Assembly (NCBI GenBank): GCA_964387535.1
Contig: CAYLXH010000004.1
Span: 1 to 38,812, forward strand
Source of the DNA: Butyricicoccus_A sp964387535
GTDB lineage: Bacteria > Bacillota > Clostridia > Oscillospirales > Butyricicoccaceae
DNA length: 38,812 bases
Direction: 5' to 3'
Every line of letters starts with the position of its first letter. Position 1 is the first letter of the stretch. Made by a program: the position numbers and the translations under genes. Below, piece by piece: positions 14,427 through 22,638 of the stretch. A model generated the notes under the pieces. The model did not search any database, was not told the origin of the DNA, and saw only the letters and a list, made by a program, of their open reading frames with translations.

Positions 14427-15344
14427 TTACAGCGACTGTTCTGGGAGGGCAGCGCAAACAGCCAATGACAGGAAAGACTGCTCCTTGCTGTCCGAACGGG
14501 AGGTGATTGCAATCGGAATCTTTGCGCCGATGATAACACCACAGCTGGAAGCTTTGCCATGAATCTGCAGGGCCTTTACCAACAGGTTACCGGCCAGCAG
14601 GTTCGGAACAACAATACCGTCAAACTCACCACAGAGATTACAATCAAAGTTCTTCAGACGGGCAGCTTCCTTGCTGATAATCAGATCGTAGGCGATGGGG
14701 CCAACCAACTCACAGTCAGCAATTGGCGTGTCGTTGTGATCGTGTACGATGGTCTGGGACTCAATCGTGTCCTTCATGTGGAAAGCAGGCTGCTCAACCA
14801 GAGACAGCAATGCGATGTTGGGATGTTCATAGCCAAGACCCTTGAAGGTGTTGACCATGTTCTGAACGACTTTTTTGCGTTCACCCATGGTCGGGCGAAT
14901 CAACATGGTAACATCAGAAATGGCGAGGATACGATCATAATCCTGCAGCTTGAGCATTGCAATATGAGTTAAGAGCTTGCCTGGCCGCATCAAGTCATTC
15001 TTTCTGTTCAGAATCGGCATCAGGAAGTCACGGGTCTGAGTGTTGCCGCGCATCAGAACATCGGCTTTCCCCGCTTTAATCAGATTGATGGCAGCCTGAA
15101 CAACACTTTCGTCGGGATCGGTAGCAACCAGCGTGTACGGCTTGTCCGTCAGATTCAGTTTCTGGAGCATGGCCGTAATTTTCTCTTTATCACCGACCAG
15201 AATGGCTTCAGCAAACCCTGCGTCAACGGCATCGAACGCACCCAGCATAATGTTTTCTGCGTCAGCGCCGGCAATCGCTACACGAACCGGTTTCAGAGAA
15301 GCCTTTGCTCGCTCTACAATAAAATCAAAATTTGTTTTATACAT
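14427..15344 (-). CDS. ptb: Phosphate butyryltransferase
   Basis: A 305-residue enzyme of the Ptb/Pta family, which interconverts butyryl-CoA (or another acyl-CoA) plus phosphate and acyl-phosphate. The whole length fits the family: AIAGADAENIMLGA near the N-terminus, ADVLMRGNTQTRDFL, LLTHIAMLKL, the D-V-T-M segment, EQPAFHMKDTIESQ, and a C-terminal DGIVVPNLLAGNLLVKAL followed by G-K-A-S. This is Ptb-like rather than the longer acetate-specific Pta. GGAG precedes the ATG and a promoter is visible upstream. No butyrate kinase gene is adjacent, so acyl-phosphate use must involve a kinase encoded elsewhere. Substrate range is inferred from family. Confidence 0.88.
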   Translation of the reverse strand: MYKTNFDFIVERAKASLKPVRVAIAGADAENIMLGAFDAVDAGFAEAILVGDKEKITAMLQKLNLTDKPYTLVATDPDESVVQAAINLIKAGKADVLMRGNTQTRDFLMPILNRKNDLMRPGKLLTHIAMLKLQDYDRILAISDVTMLIRPTMGERKKVVQNMVNTFKGLGYEHPNIALLSLVEQPAFHMKDTIESQTIVHDHNDTPIADCELVGPIAYDLIISKEAARLKNFDCNLCGEFDGIVVPNLLAGNLLVKALQIHGKASSCGVIIGAKIPIAITSRSDSKEQSFLSLAVCAALPEQSL

Positions 15345-15420
15345 GTTTCATCAACTCCATGACATTTTTTCTGCGTCAATAGAAATAATGGGGTAATAGG
15401 ATCATTTCCCATACGTCTAT

Positions 15421-15449
15421 ATTTTACTCTTATTCTACGAATGAGTCAA
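15421..15449 (-). promoter_or_regulatory. Promoter of the phosphate butyryltransferase gene
   Basis: On the - strand, TTGACT (15449-15444), a 17-nt spacer and TAAAAT (15426-15421). It would give a leader of about 70 nt before the ptb ATG at 15344. Confidence 0.7.
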
Positions 15450-15540
15450 GAGAAATGTCGGAAAAATGACAGAAAAACGCGAAAAAAGAAACAAATATCG
15501 CGATTTAAACGCGATAATAGTGCAAAACTTAGTTGCAGGA

Positions 15541-15602
15541 AAAAGAGAAAAAAACAGGCATAGACAGTACCCTTGAGCAGAGGGTTGACAGCCTATGCCT
15601 GT
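15541..15602 (-). terminator. Intrinsic terminator of the five-gene dehydrogenase operon
   Basis: ACAGGCATAG (15554-15563) pairs with its complement (15593-15602); inside is a second stem ACCCT/AGGGT. On the - strand the outer stem is followed by a long T-rich tract (TTTTTTTCTCTTTT). It lies 60 nt after the last gene's stop. Confidence 0.8.
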
Positions 15603-15664
15603 TGAATTTTACCTGCCAATCAATAGGAAGGATAATATCGTTTAGCAGTGTAGATCAATGAATA

Positions 15665-16819
15665 TTACAGCAGAGCCGGGTCATGAATCAGGATGCCCTT
15701 ATCGAAACGATCCAGCGTGTACGGCTGCATATCCGGAACCATAGAAGTATCGCCAACAACTGCGCCAGCTGCCAGAATACCGAGGCCCGGTGCGAACATG
15801 GTAGCCTTGGTAGCACCCAGGGAGTGGAAGAAGCCCTTAACATTCGGAGCCTCGCCAACAACGATGGAGTGATCCGGCAGGTTGCCATACTGACCAGCCC
15901 AGTGACGGATAATACGAACGTCCTTGAGTGCCGGTACCTGAATGGTGCAACGACGAGCGATCTCTTCGAGAACCTTCCACTCGGTCTCGAAATCAATGAT
16001 GCCAGCCTCAACGTCTGGATCAGACCAGCCGCAGAGGAATCCACCATGCTTAACCTGAACGATGTAGGTATGCCACTTGTTCAGAGAATAGATCATCGGA
16101 GCCTTGATGTACTCGAGCGGCTCGGTAACAACGATCTGATGCTTCTCCGGCTCCAGCGGGATAGATACGCCAGCCATACGGCCGATGAACTTGCCCCACT
16201 CACCAGCAGCGTTTACAACACAATTGGTCTCGATGACGCCCTTGTCGGTCTCAACAGCCTTAACTTCGCCGTTCTCAACGCGGATGCCAGTAACCTTCGT
16301 GTAGTTGTAGAACTCAACACCCATCTTCTGAGCAGCATACTTGTAGCTCAGAGCGATCTTCATCGGGTTGATAACGCCTTCATCAGTGTTGTAAGTACCA
16401 CCCAGCATACCGTCATTAACATCCAGATACGGGGATACTTCCTTACACTGCTGAGGGTCGAGAACATAGGAATCAAAGCCGAACTTTCTCTGCAGAGCTA
16501 CGTTCTTCTCTGCCTGAATCTTCTGCTCTTCGGTGTAGAATGGGAGCAGGTAGCCGCCCTTGGAAATTTCCAAGTCGCCATAACCGGTCATTTCACCCAG
16601 AACATCGAATTCGTCGATAGACAGACGAGCGACACGGAGAAGAGCTTCGGTAGCGAACTGTGCGCGGAACATAGCTGCGCAACGGCCGGAACCGCCGAAC
16701 GGTGTGTACTGCTGCTCTACCAGAACAACATTTTTAACGCCCGCTTTTGCGAGGTGATACGCTGCAGAAGTACCAGCGTTACCGCCGCCGATTACTACAA
16801 CATCAGCTGTTTTCTTCAT
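15665..16819 (-). CDS. DAO-type FAD flavoprotein, catalytic (beta-like) subunit of an amine/imino-acid dehydrogenase
   Basis: A 384-residue flavoprotein of the D-amino-acid/sarcosine oxidase superfamily. The FAD-binding GGGNAG is at 11-16 with Glu35 ending the second strand. GSGRCAAMFRAQF (44-56) matches the region next to the flavin in sarcosine/proline/opine dehydrogenase beta subunits. A late G-N-LPDHSIVVGEAPNVKGFF...G motif closes the FAD site. It should oxidise a secondary amine or D-amino acid and pass electrons to the partner iron-sulfur subunits; oxygen use is unlikely in this anaerobe. GGAGGTGA before the ATG overlaps the end of the BFD-like gene, so the two are coupled. Substrate (proline, hydroxyproline, sarcosine, opine or other) cannot be told from sequence alone. 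Confidence 0.85.
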   Translation of the reverse strand: MKKTADVVVIGGGNAGTSAAYHLAKAGVKNVVLVEQQYTPFGGSGRCAAMFRAQFATEALLRVARLSIDEFDVLGEMTGYGDLEISKGGYLLPFYTEEQKIQAEKNVALQRKFGFDSYVLDPQQCKEVSPYLDVNDGMLGGTYNTDEGVINPMKIALSYKYAAQKMGVEFYNYTKVTGIRVENGEVKAVETDKGVIETNCVVNAAGEWGKFIGRMAGVSIPLEPEKHQIVVTEPLEYIKAPMIYSLNKWHTYIVQVKHGGFLCGWSDPDVEAGIIDFETEWKVLEEIARRCTIQVPALKDVRIIRHWAGQYGNLPDHSIVVGEAPNVKGFFHSLGATKATMFAPGLGILAAGAVVGDTSMVPDMQPYTLDRFDKGILIHDPALL

Positions 16820-17092
16820 TTAGATGTCACCTCCAACAATCTGTCCAAATGTGATCGGCTTGATCGGAATACGGCTAACCGGAATGTCCAGATCATCAAC
16901 CTTAACACCGAGATAATTAGCGATCTCGCGAGCGATCATTTCCTTGCAGGTACGACCCTGGCACGGGCCCATCGTACAGCGGCAGGTTTTCTTGATTTCC
17001 TGCATGTTATCAAGGCCAGAATCCAACAACTTGTGCAGGTCGGCCATAGTTACATTCTCACAACGGCAGAGGATGATTTTGCTTTCGTCCAT
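16820..17092 (-). CDS. BFD-like [2Fe-2S] protein
   Basis: A 90-residue protein. Cys9 and Cys11 (CRCENV), then M-GPCQGRTC with Cys44 and Cys49, form the four-cysteine signature of bacterioferritin-associated-ferredoxin-like [2Fe-2S] domains. In many amine dehydrogenases (HcnB, opine oxidase, sarcosine oxidase alpha) this domain is fused to the FAD/NAD subunit; here it is a separate gene. Two further cysteines (37, 39) are unusual. It likely carries electrons between the two flavoproteins. It is directly abutted by the beta-like gene, with GGGAGG upstream. Confidence 0.85.
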   Translation of the reverse strand: MDESKIILCRCENVTMADLHKLLDSGLDNMQEIKKTCRCTMGPCQGRTCKEMIAREIANYLGVKVDDLDIPVSRIPIKPITFGQIVGGDI

Positions 17093-17108
17093 TTATGTCG
17101 TCCTCCCT

Positions 17109-17597
17109 TCAAAACTTAATGTTGCGGGCATCATAGATGAGGTCAGCATCAACGCGCATGGTAATAACATTCGTGTGATCCATCCGCTCACTGTCCAGAA
17201 CTCTGATGATTTCAGCCTTGCCAACAACTGCGCCGTCACGACCCAGAGCGTCAACAATATCGCCCTTCTTCGGCAGCGGGCACAACTCATACGGGAACGT
17301 AATGTCGATCTTGCCGTCGCCTACTGTCTCATTGATTACAAAACATGCCAGACCCGGGCACTTAGCAACACAGTTGCCGCAGCCGGTGCAGTCATCATAC
17401 AGTACGGACGGGCACTCGTTCAGAGCGTCCATCTTAACTGCGTTGAACTTGCAGCTCGTCTTGCACGGATTGCACGGAATCTCTTCATAGCATTCCATTA
17501 CTACGTACGGGCCCTTGGCTCTCCGCTCAGCAGAGGGCAAGAGCGCTTCAAACATTTCACGGCTAGCGATGCCGGAGTTTTCTAATGTCACAGCCAC
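17109..17597 (-). CDS. 2x[4Fe-4S] ferredoxin-type subunit
   Basis: A 162-residue iron-sulfur protein. Cysteines 42, 45 and 49 (CNPCKTSC) plus 70, 73, 76 and 80 (CTGCGNCVAKCP) indicate two [4Fe-4S] clusters, with spare cysteines at 36, 62 and 85 that may complete the first. A C-terminal segment (about 100-162) is beta-rich and binds no visible cofactor. It probably wires the dehydrogenase to an external acceptor such as a ferredoxin pool. It starts with GTG after a strong GAGGAGG and lies 15 nt from the preceding gene. A comparable small ferredoxin subunit exists in multi-subunit proline dehydrogenases of Thermococcus; kinship here is inferred. Confidence 0.82.
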   Translation of the reverse strand: MAVTLENSGIASREMFEALLPSAERRAKGPYVVMECYEEIPCNPCKTSCKFNAVKMDALNECPSVLYDDCTGCGNCVAKCPGLACFVINETVGDGKIDITFPYELCPLPKKGDIVDALGRDGAVVGKAEIIRVLDSERMDHTNVITMRVDADLIYDARNIKF

Positions 17598-17612
17598 TTC
17601 TTATTCCTCCTC

Positions 17613-18686
17613 TTAGTCCATCATTGCCAGACCATTGCGGATCTTAGCACCGGTCTTACCAGCACGGAGATCAGCCAACTGAGCAATGTACTCCTCGCGC
17701 TTTGCAAGAACTTCCGGATGGTTCATGCCGGTAGCAATTGCAGCGGATACACCAGCGATGCTGCCTTCGATCATAGCTGCGGTAGCTTCTTCGATGCAGG
17801 ATACGTCGCCAGCTACGTAAACGCCCTCTGTCGTGGTCTCCAGATTCTCGTCACGTGCCGGAACAAAGCCGCCCAGCTGCGGGATGTAGTACATCTTGCA
17901 GCGCGTGTGAGAGATCAGCTCATACAGCGGGGACAGACCAACTGCCAAGCAGATGGTATCAACTTCGATCTCAGTCTCGGTGCCTTCTACAACCTGGAAC
18001 TTGTCGTCCATGTCAGCCAGAATAGCGCCGGTTACATGATCTTCGCCCAGAGCAGCAACACAGGTCTTCTGAGTATAGATCGGAACGCCCATACGACGAA
18101 CCTTGGAAGCGTGAACCTTATAGCCGCCAATGCGCGGAGCTGCTTCAACGATAGCAACAACGTCAACGCCAGCCTGCAGCAGCTGATAGGTAACGATCAG
18201 ACCGATGTTACCAGCACCAATCATCAGGACCTTGGAGCCTGGCTGGATGCCGTATACGTTCATCAGAGTCTGGATAGCGCCTGCGCCGTAAACACCCGGC
18301 AGATCATTGTTCTCGAACTGGAGCATCTTTTCCTGAGCGCCAGTGGAAATGATAATCTTTTCTGCGGTCAGACGGCTGTAAACGCCATTGTCCTCATAGG
18401 AGATGACGCGATCGCTGTAAATGCCCAAAACATCCGTATTGGTATGAACTTCAATACGCGGATGGGAGTAAATCTGGTCACGCAGCATCTTAACGATCTC
18501 GATACCACGAGTACCAGCATGCTGATGCTCCGAACCGAAGAACTTATGAGTCTGCTTGATCAGCTGGCCGCCGAGCTCAGCATTACGATCCATCAGTACA
18601 ACGCGTACACCAGCGTCAGCAGCGTTCAGAGCTGCGCTCATGCCGGCAGGGCCGCCGCCGATAACAACTACATCACAGAATTTCAT
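17613..18686 (-). CDS. FAD/NAD(P)-dependent oxidoreductase, alpha-like subunit
   Basis: A 357-residue pyridine-nucleotide-disulfide-type oxidoreductase. It has two Rossmann motifs, GGGPAG (10-15) for FAD and GAGNIG (157-162) for NAD(P), with an IIISTGAQEK hinge at 111-120 and a final GVYVAGDVS motif. No redox-active cysteine pair is present. It matches the core of HcnB/SoxA-like subunits without their fused iron-sulfur domains, which occur as separate genes on both sides. It likely passes electrons between the amine-oxidising flavoprotein and NAD(P) or ferredoxin. It overlaps the upstream gene by four bases and has GGGAGGTG before its ATG. Confidence 0.85.
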   Translation of the reverse strand: MKFCDVVVIGGGPAGMSAALNAADAGVRVVLMDRNAELGGQLIKQTHKFFGSEHQHAGTRGIEIVKMLRDQIYSHPRIEVHTNTDVLGIYSDRVISYEDNGVYSRLTAEKIIISTGAQEKMLQFENNDLPGVYGAGAIQTLMNVYGIQPGSKVLMIGAGNIGLIVTYQLLQAGVDVVAIVEAAPRIGGYKVHASKVRRMGVPIYTQKTCVAALGEDHVTGAILADMDDKFQVVEGTETEIEVDTICLAVGLSPLYELISHTRCKMYYIPQLGGFVPARDENLETTTEGVYVAGDVSCIEEATAAMIEGSIAGVSAAIATGMNHPEVLAKREEYIAQLADLRAGKTGAKIRNGLAMMD

Positions 18687-19000
18687 GCTTTGGCACCTCC
18701 CATAATAGAGCCGCTGCCCGTCTGAAGCTTAACTTCCATTCCAGCCTTGAGCGGCTCAACACATACGCGAACGTTCGGGATGCCGTTGACTTCCATCAGG
18801 CAGGAAGAACAGTTGCCGATTGCACAGAAGAATCCTCTCGGACGCCCCTTGTGCTCACGCAGCTTGCGAACACCATTAGCATGGAGAGCTGCAGCAATCG
18901 GCTCTCCCTCATAGCCTTCTAATGTGGTTCCCTCAAATGTGAACTCGACGATAGGGCCGTGCTCATACTTGAGAACCGGATGTTCAGTAATAGTCCTCAC
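18683..19000 (-). CDS. [2Fe-2S] Fer2_4-type small subunit
   Basis: A 105-residue protein with the N-terminal 2Fe-2S domain found in sarcosine oxidase alpha and HcnA subunits. Cluster cysteines are 59, 64, 67 and 80 (FFCAIGNCSSC, then VC), preceded by the GEPIAAALHANG helix. The start is placed at a GTG because AGGAGG lies seven bases upstream of it; the ATG at 19021 has no RBS and would put that AGGAGG inside the coding region. It is the first gene of the five-gene operon. Confidence 0.85.
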   Translation of the reverse strand: MRTITEHPVLKYEHGPIVEFTFEGTTLEGYEGEPIAAALHANGVRKLREHKGRPRGFFCAIGNCSSCLMEVNGIPNVRVCVEPLKAGMEVKLQTGSGSIMGGAKA

Positions 19001-19007
19001 ATTAACG

Positions 19008-19013
19008 CCTCCT
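19008..19013 (-). promoter_or_regulatory. RBS deciding the start of the first dehydrogenase gene
   Basis: AGGAGG on the - strand, seven bases before the GTG at 19000. Confidence 0.7.
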
Positions 19014-19130
19014 ATTTTCATAGTTTAAAAACACAACAGACAACAAGAAAATAAATGCAAAGATTGTTTCACAAAAAGGTGATACTTTGCAACACAATCA
19101 AAAACATTTTTCGGACTTTTCATAGTAGCC

Positions 19131-19149
19131 TGTTATTGACATAATAACA
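19131..19149. promoter_or_regulatory. Perfect inverted repeat, candidate operator of the dehydrogenase operon
   Basis: TGTTATT and AATAACA flank five bases. It lies about 130 nt upstream of the first gene's start and overlaps a plausible promoter position. The binding protein is unknown. Confidence 0.4.
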
Positions 19150-19631
19150 TTGAGCTAATCCTCAGACTTTTAGAGTAAATCACATTGTAAAAATAACTCA
19201 ACATCTTTTGGAGAAGTACTTCCTTTTTGTTTATTTTAACAGATTACAGAAAATAGATTTTGCTAAAACTCAGTTCAACTTTGCGAAATCTCATATGAAT
19301 GTGAAAAAAAAACAATTTTTTTGGTGAAATTTATGCAAATTGCAATAAGAAAGGCATAACAAAATGTAACAAAATAAGCGGGAAATGCTGGAATTTGGGA
19401 GAAAAATAAAACTATTTGACGAAGTATCCTTGTTTTCGCGGTTGGTTTAGCTGACTTGAAGGTGCGCAGATATATAACTGTTCTTGTGCCGGGACCAAGA
19501 ATTGCTGCTCGTGAGACATGCCATATATTCAACAAATCAATTCGAAACGTTCGATAGTTGTGTTTTTTTATGATGATCATATACTGTATACCTTCGATGG
19601 TGGATGAGGAAATGATTTCCGAAAACCGCGC

Positions 19632-19660
19632 TTGAATAGAACGGATTGCTCTGCTAGAAT
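19632..19660 (+). promoter_or_regulatory. Promoter of the potassium uptake genes
   Basis: TTGAAT at 19632-19637, 17-nt spacer, TAGAAT at 19655-19660. It lies about 100 nt upstream of the chosen trkH/ktrB start. Confidence 0.65.
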
Positions 19661-19764
19661 AGGTATCAAAGCGTTACGGGCCGCTGATTAAGAGGAAGGG
19701 CGACGAATTGGCTAAGATCCAGCCAATGAGTCAGAAAAGTGTGTTTGTGGAAAAGGGGGAAGGC

Positions 19765-21174
19765 ATGAAACGACGATATCGCCTGATGCGATGGCTGCTT
19801 GCACAGCAAGAGCAGACGAGATTGCGTCATATCCCGCGACCGGCACGGAAGATCTTACTGGGCTTTGCGTTGATTATTTTATTGGGTACACTGTTGCTGC
19901 ACCTTCCGGTTGCATCGCGCACCGGAGAGTCGACGAGCTTTTTGAACGCGTTGTTTACGGCAACCAGTGCGACGTGTGTGACAGGATTGGTTGTCGTGGA
20001 CACATGGTCGTATTGGTCCCTGTTTGGACAGCTTGTTATTCTGAGCCTGATTCAGATTGGTGGATTGGGTTTTCTGAGCATTGCGGCGATTTTTTCCTTT
20101 TTTGTACATCGCCGTATCACCATGCGAGAGCGCATGGCGCTGTCCGCAGCGTTAAATCTGGAGGAGCTTGCCGGGGTCATCCGCCTGACACGAAATGTCA
20201 TCGTGGCCACCTTTGGACTGGAAGGAATCGGCGCCCTTGTCCTGGCTGTGCGTTTTGTTCCGGAGTTTGGCGCGTGGGACGGGATCTATCGAGGAATCTT
20301 TCATTCGATTTCTGCATTTTGCAATGCTGGATTTGACCTGATGGGAAGCAAGGAGCCATGTTCCAGCTTGACCTCGTATGTGATAGATCCTGTTGTCAAT
20401 GGAATCATTGCGCTGTTGATTGTCATTGGCGGATTGGGTTTCTATGTCTGGGGCAATGTGGCTGCGGTGATGGTATCCAAGCAGCGCCATCGGCGCTATC
20501 TGACCGTACACACGAAGCTGGTGCTGGTGACGACGACGGTGCTTCTGGTGTCCGGAATGTTGGTGTTCTATTTCTGTGAGCGCAGCAACCCGGATACCAT
20601 CGGTCTGCTGACGGAACCGCAGAAGCTGATGGCGGCTGCATTTCAGTCGGTGACGTACCGCACCGCAGGGTTTAACACGGTCGATCTCAGCGCAGCACAC
20701 GACAGCACCACGTTGGTCAGCTATGTTTTGATGCTGACGGGTGGTTCGCCGGGTTCCACGGCGGGCGGTGTCAAGACAACGGCGCTGGCCATTGTTTTGC
20801 TGACGATGTGCGCTACGCTGTCAGGAAAGCGTGATGTCAACGTGTTTGGTCGCCGTATTCCACCGATGTTGGTGCGCAATGCGGTGACATTAGTTTGTCT
20901 GGGCATTGGAATCTCGCTGATTTCCGGCTTTGTTTTGATGGCGGCGGATGGACTTCCCATGAACGTCGCGTTGTTTGAGACAACGTCTGCCTTTGCCACA
21001 GTTGGCTTGTCGATGGGCTGCACGAGTGGGCTTTCCGCCGTATCAAAGGTTTGTCTGATTACAGAAATGTATATTGGGCGAGTCGGCATTTTAACACTCG
21101 GATTGGGAATTTTAACTCCGCATGTTGCAGAACCGGCGTATCAATATCCGGAGACCCATATTATGATTGGATAG
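19765..21174 (+). CDS. ktrB: Trk/Ktr potassium uptake membrane subunit
   Basis: A 469-residue integral membrane protein of the TrkH/KtrB family that forms the K+ pathway. The four pore-loop selectivity segments are visible in order: ATCVTGLVV, FCNAGFDLM, YRTAGFNTV and FATVGLSMG. Long hydrophobic helices lie between them. The length is close to Ktr-type subunits. The start at the ATG of 19765 is supported by AGGGGG five bases away; an upstream TTG at 19708 is possible. The RCK regulatory subunit gene follows 19 nt later, so the two form one transporter operon. KtrB versus TrkH naming is a judgement. Confidence 0.88.
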   Translation: MKRRYRLMRWLLAQQEQTRLRHIPRPARKILLGFALIILLGTLLLHLPVASRTGESTSFLNALFTATSATCVTGLVVVDTWSYWSLFGQLVILSLIQIGGLGFLSIAAIFSFFVHRRITMRERMALSAALNLEELAGVIRLTRNVIVATFGLEGIGALVLAVRFVPEFGAWDGIYRGIFHSISAFCNAGFDLMGSKEPCSSLTSYVIDPVVNGIIALLIVIGGLGFYVWGNVAAVMVSKQRHRRYLTVHTKLVLVTTTVLLVSGMLVFYFCERSNPDTIGLLTEPQKLMAAAFQSVTYRTAGFNTVDLSAAHDSTTLVSYVLMLTGGSPGSTAGGVKTTALAIVLLTMCATLSGKRDVNVFGRRIPPMLVRNAVTLVCLGIGISLISGFVLMAADGLPMNVALFETTSAFATVGLSMGCTSGLSAVSKVCLITEMYIGRVGILTLGLGILTPHVAEPAYQYPETHIMIG

Positions 21175-21193
21175 GCGAGGAGAGAAAACAGAG

Positions 21194-21847
21194 ATGGAGT
21201 CATTTTTAATTATTGGTATGGGACGGTTCGGACGTGCGGTGGCGGAGGAACTGATTGCGCTGGGGCATGATGTCGTGGCCATCGAGCGCCAGGAATCCGT
21301 GGGACAGCAGTTGGCGGACCATGTGATGCATATTGTCATCGGAGATGCCAAGGAAGAAGCGGTGCTGCGGTCGGTTGGTGTCCGAAATTTTGACTGTGTT
21401 GTGCTGGGCATGACCAGTATTGAGGACAGTATTATGATTACACTGGCCCTCAAAGAGCTGGGCGCAAAGTATGTTGTGGCCAAGGCCCGGTCGCGTCAGC
21501 ACATCACGGCGTTGGAGCGAGTGGGAGCGGATCGCGTTGTATTTCCCGAGAGGGACATGGGCATCCGTCTGGCACAGGCAGTGTCCAGCAAACGGATCAT
21601 TGACTGTATTGATTTGTCGCAGGAGGACACGATTGTCGAGATGGCCGTGCCGAAGCCGTGGGTTGGACACAGCCTGCGTGAGCTGAATATCCGCAGAAAA
21701 CACCATGTGAACATTCTTGCGGTACGTACAGAGGGAGAGGAGCAGTCCTTATTGATTGAAATGGAACCGGAACGGGTTTTTACAGACAGGGACGTGATTT
21801 ATGTGATTGGAAAGCGATGGAACACGCAGAGGCTGAGCAAATTATGA
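21194..21847 (+). CDS. ktrA: Ktr/Trk potassium uptake RCK regulatory subunit
   Basis: A 217-residue cytoplasmic gating subunit. The N-terminal RCK/TrkA_N Rossmann domain starts with IIGMGRFG (6-13) and Glu at the end of strand 2 (AIERQ), which bind ATP/ADP or NAD(H). An RCK-C (TrkA_C) domain occupies about 135-215. Single-RCK length (about 220 residues) is of the KtrA type rather than the double-domain TrkA. GAGGAGAG nine bases before the ATG at 21194 sets the start. RCK-C domains in Firmicutes often bind c-di-AMP; that is possible here but not shown. Confidence 0.88.
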   Translation: MESFLIIGMGRFGRAVAEELIALGHDVVAIERQESVGQQLADHVMHIVIGDAKEEAVLRSVGVRNFDCVVLGMTSIEDSIMITLALKELGAKYVVAKARSRQHITALERVGADRVVFPERDMGIRLAQAVSSKRIIDCIDLSQEDTIVEMAVPKPWVGHSLRELNIRRKHHVNILAVRTEGEEQSLLIEMEPERVFTDRDVIYVIGKRWNTQRLSKL

Positions 21848-22626
21848 GACGAGTTGAGAGTAAGGACAATCCGCTGATACGCCGGGTAAGCCGATTGGCT
21901 TCCGAGCGCAAGTTTCGAAAAGCGCAGGGAGAAATGGTTTGTGAAGGGGAAAAAATGCTGCGTGAGGCGTTGCAGAGTGGGATTCGGGTGTCGGATGTCA
22001 TTCTGTCCGAGTCGAGAGAGTGGAGTGAGCATCTGCTGAAGCAAGCGGAGACGGCGGGTGCGAGACTAACACAGGTACCGGAACGTCTGCTCAAGGGGCT
22101 CTCTCACGTGGAGACACCGCAGGGACTGGTCTTTGTCTGTGCACAGCCGGTATTTGCGCTGGAACGGCTGGAACGAGCACAGCGGCTGATGGTGCTGGAC
22201 GGACTGCAGGACCCCGGAAATTTAGGGACGATTATTCGCACGGCGGATGCGTTTGCCCTGGACGGCGTCATCCTGTGTGAAGGCTGTGTCGATCCCGCCT
22301 CTCCAAAGGTGGTGCGCGCCACGATGGGTGCGATTTTCCGCGTCCCGGTGGTATCCGCTCCGCTGTTGGACACGGCGGCCTGGCTCAGACAGCATGAGCT
22401 GCCATTGTATGCCACGGCGTTACGTACCACCAGCGTTCCTCTGACGTGTGTGGATTTGCGTCGGGCAGCCGTTATCATTGGAAATGAAGGGCGCGGAGTT
22501 TCCGAACAGGGATTGACATTGAGTGAAAAACAGATTATTATCCCGATGACAGGACGCGCAGAATCATTGAACGCGTCGATTGCCGCATCTATTGTGATGT
22601 ATGAGATGATGCGCACAGATCGCTAA
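21844..22626 (+). CDS. TrmH/SpoU-family RNA 2'-O-ribose methyltransferase
   Basis: A 260-residue SPOUT enzyme, methylating a ribose of rRNA or tRNA with SAM. Motif 1 is LDGLQDPGNLGTIIRTAD (118-135, catalytic Arg132), motif 2 is IGNEGRGVS (212-220), and motif 3 is IPMTGRAESLNAS (233-245), which forms the knotted SAM site. The N-terminal 100 residues form the RNA-binding substrate domain (L30e-like). The start is placed at 21844, where ATGA overlaps the ktrA stop; an earlier ATG at 21817 is less likely. The target nucleotide is not predictable, though 23S rRNA is usual for this subgroup. Confidence 0.87.
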   Translation: MRRVESKDNPLIRRVSRLASERKFRKAQGEMVCEGEKMLREALQSGIRVSDVILSESREWSEHLLKQAETAGARLTQVPERLLKGLSHVETPQGLVFVCAQPVFALERLERAQRLMVLDGLQDPGNLGTIIRTADAFALDGVILCEGCVDPASPKVVRATMGAIFRVPVVSAPLLDTAAWLRQHELPLYATALRTTSVPLTCVDLRRAAVIIGNEGRGVSEQGLTLSEKQIIIPMTGRAESLNASIAASIVMYEMMRTDR

Positions 22627-22638
22627 AGGAGGAAAGCC

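Larger units (their letters stand above)
15345..15664. other. Intergenic region between ptb and the dehydrogenase operon
   Basis: About 320 nt without a gene. It contains the ptb promoter (15421-15449) and the operon's terminator (15541-15602). I see nothing else in it. Confidence 0.7.
19022..19707. other. Divergent intergenic region between the dehydrogenase operon and the potassium uptake genes
   Basis: About 690 A+T-rich bases without a supported gene. Near the operon side are two inverted repeats: 19062-19075 with 19086-19099 (GATTGT...ACAATC arms, imperfect) and 19131-19149 (TGTTATT-N5-AATAACA, perfect). On the - strand a TACTAT -10-like hexamer follows the second repeat, with a poor -35. 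The trkH promoter lies at 19632-19660. A small TTCTTG/CAAGAA hairpin is present near 19472-19492. I looked for a c-di-AMP riboswitch and did not find its conserved parts. Confidence 0.55.

Noticed and set aside
15683..17119. 478-codon open frame on the + strand opposite the dehydrogenase genes
   Set aside because: It mirrors two well-supported flavoprotein/iron-sulfur genes on the - strand and has no recognisable domain; an effect of codon bias.
17718..18725. 335-codon open frame on the + strand opposite the FAD/NAD subunit
   Set aside because: Antisense shadow of a gene with clear Rossmann motifs; no RBS or domain.
19275..19580. 101-codon open frame on the - strand in the intergenic region
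   Set aside because: No RBS, no recognised motif, and A+T-rich composition typical of spacer DNA.
19480..19764. Possible c-di-AMP (ydaO) riboswitch before the potassium uptake genes
   Set aside because: Considered because of the ktr context, but the conserved GGGGAACC-type core and pairing elements are not present.
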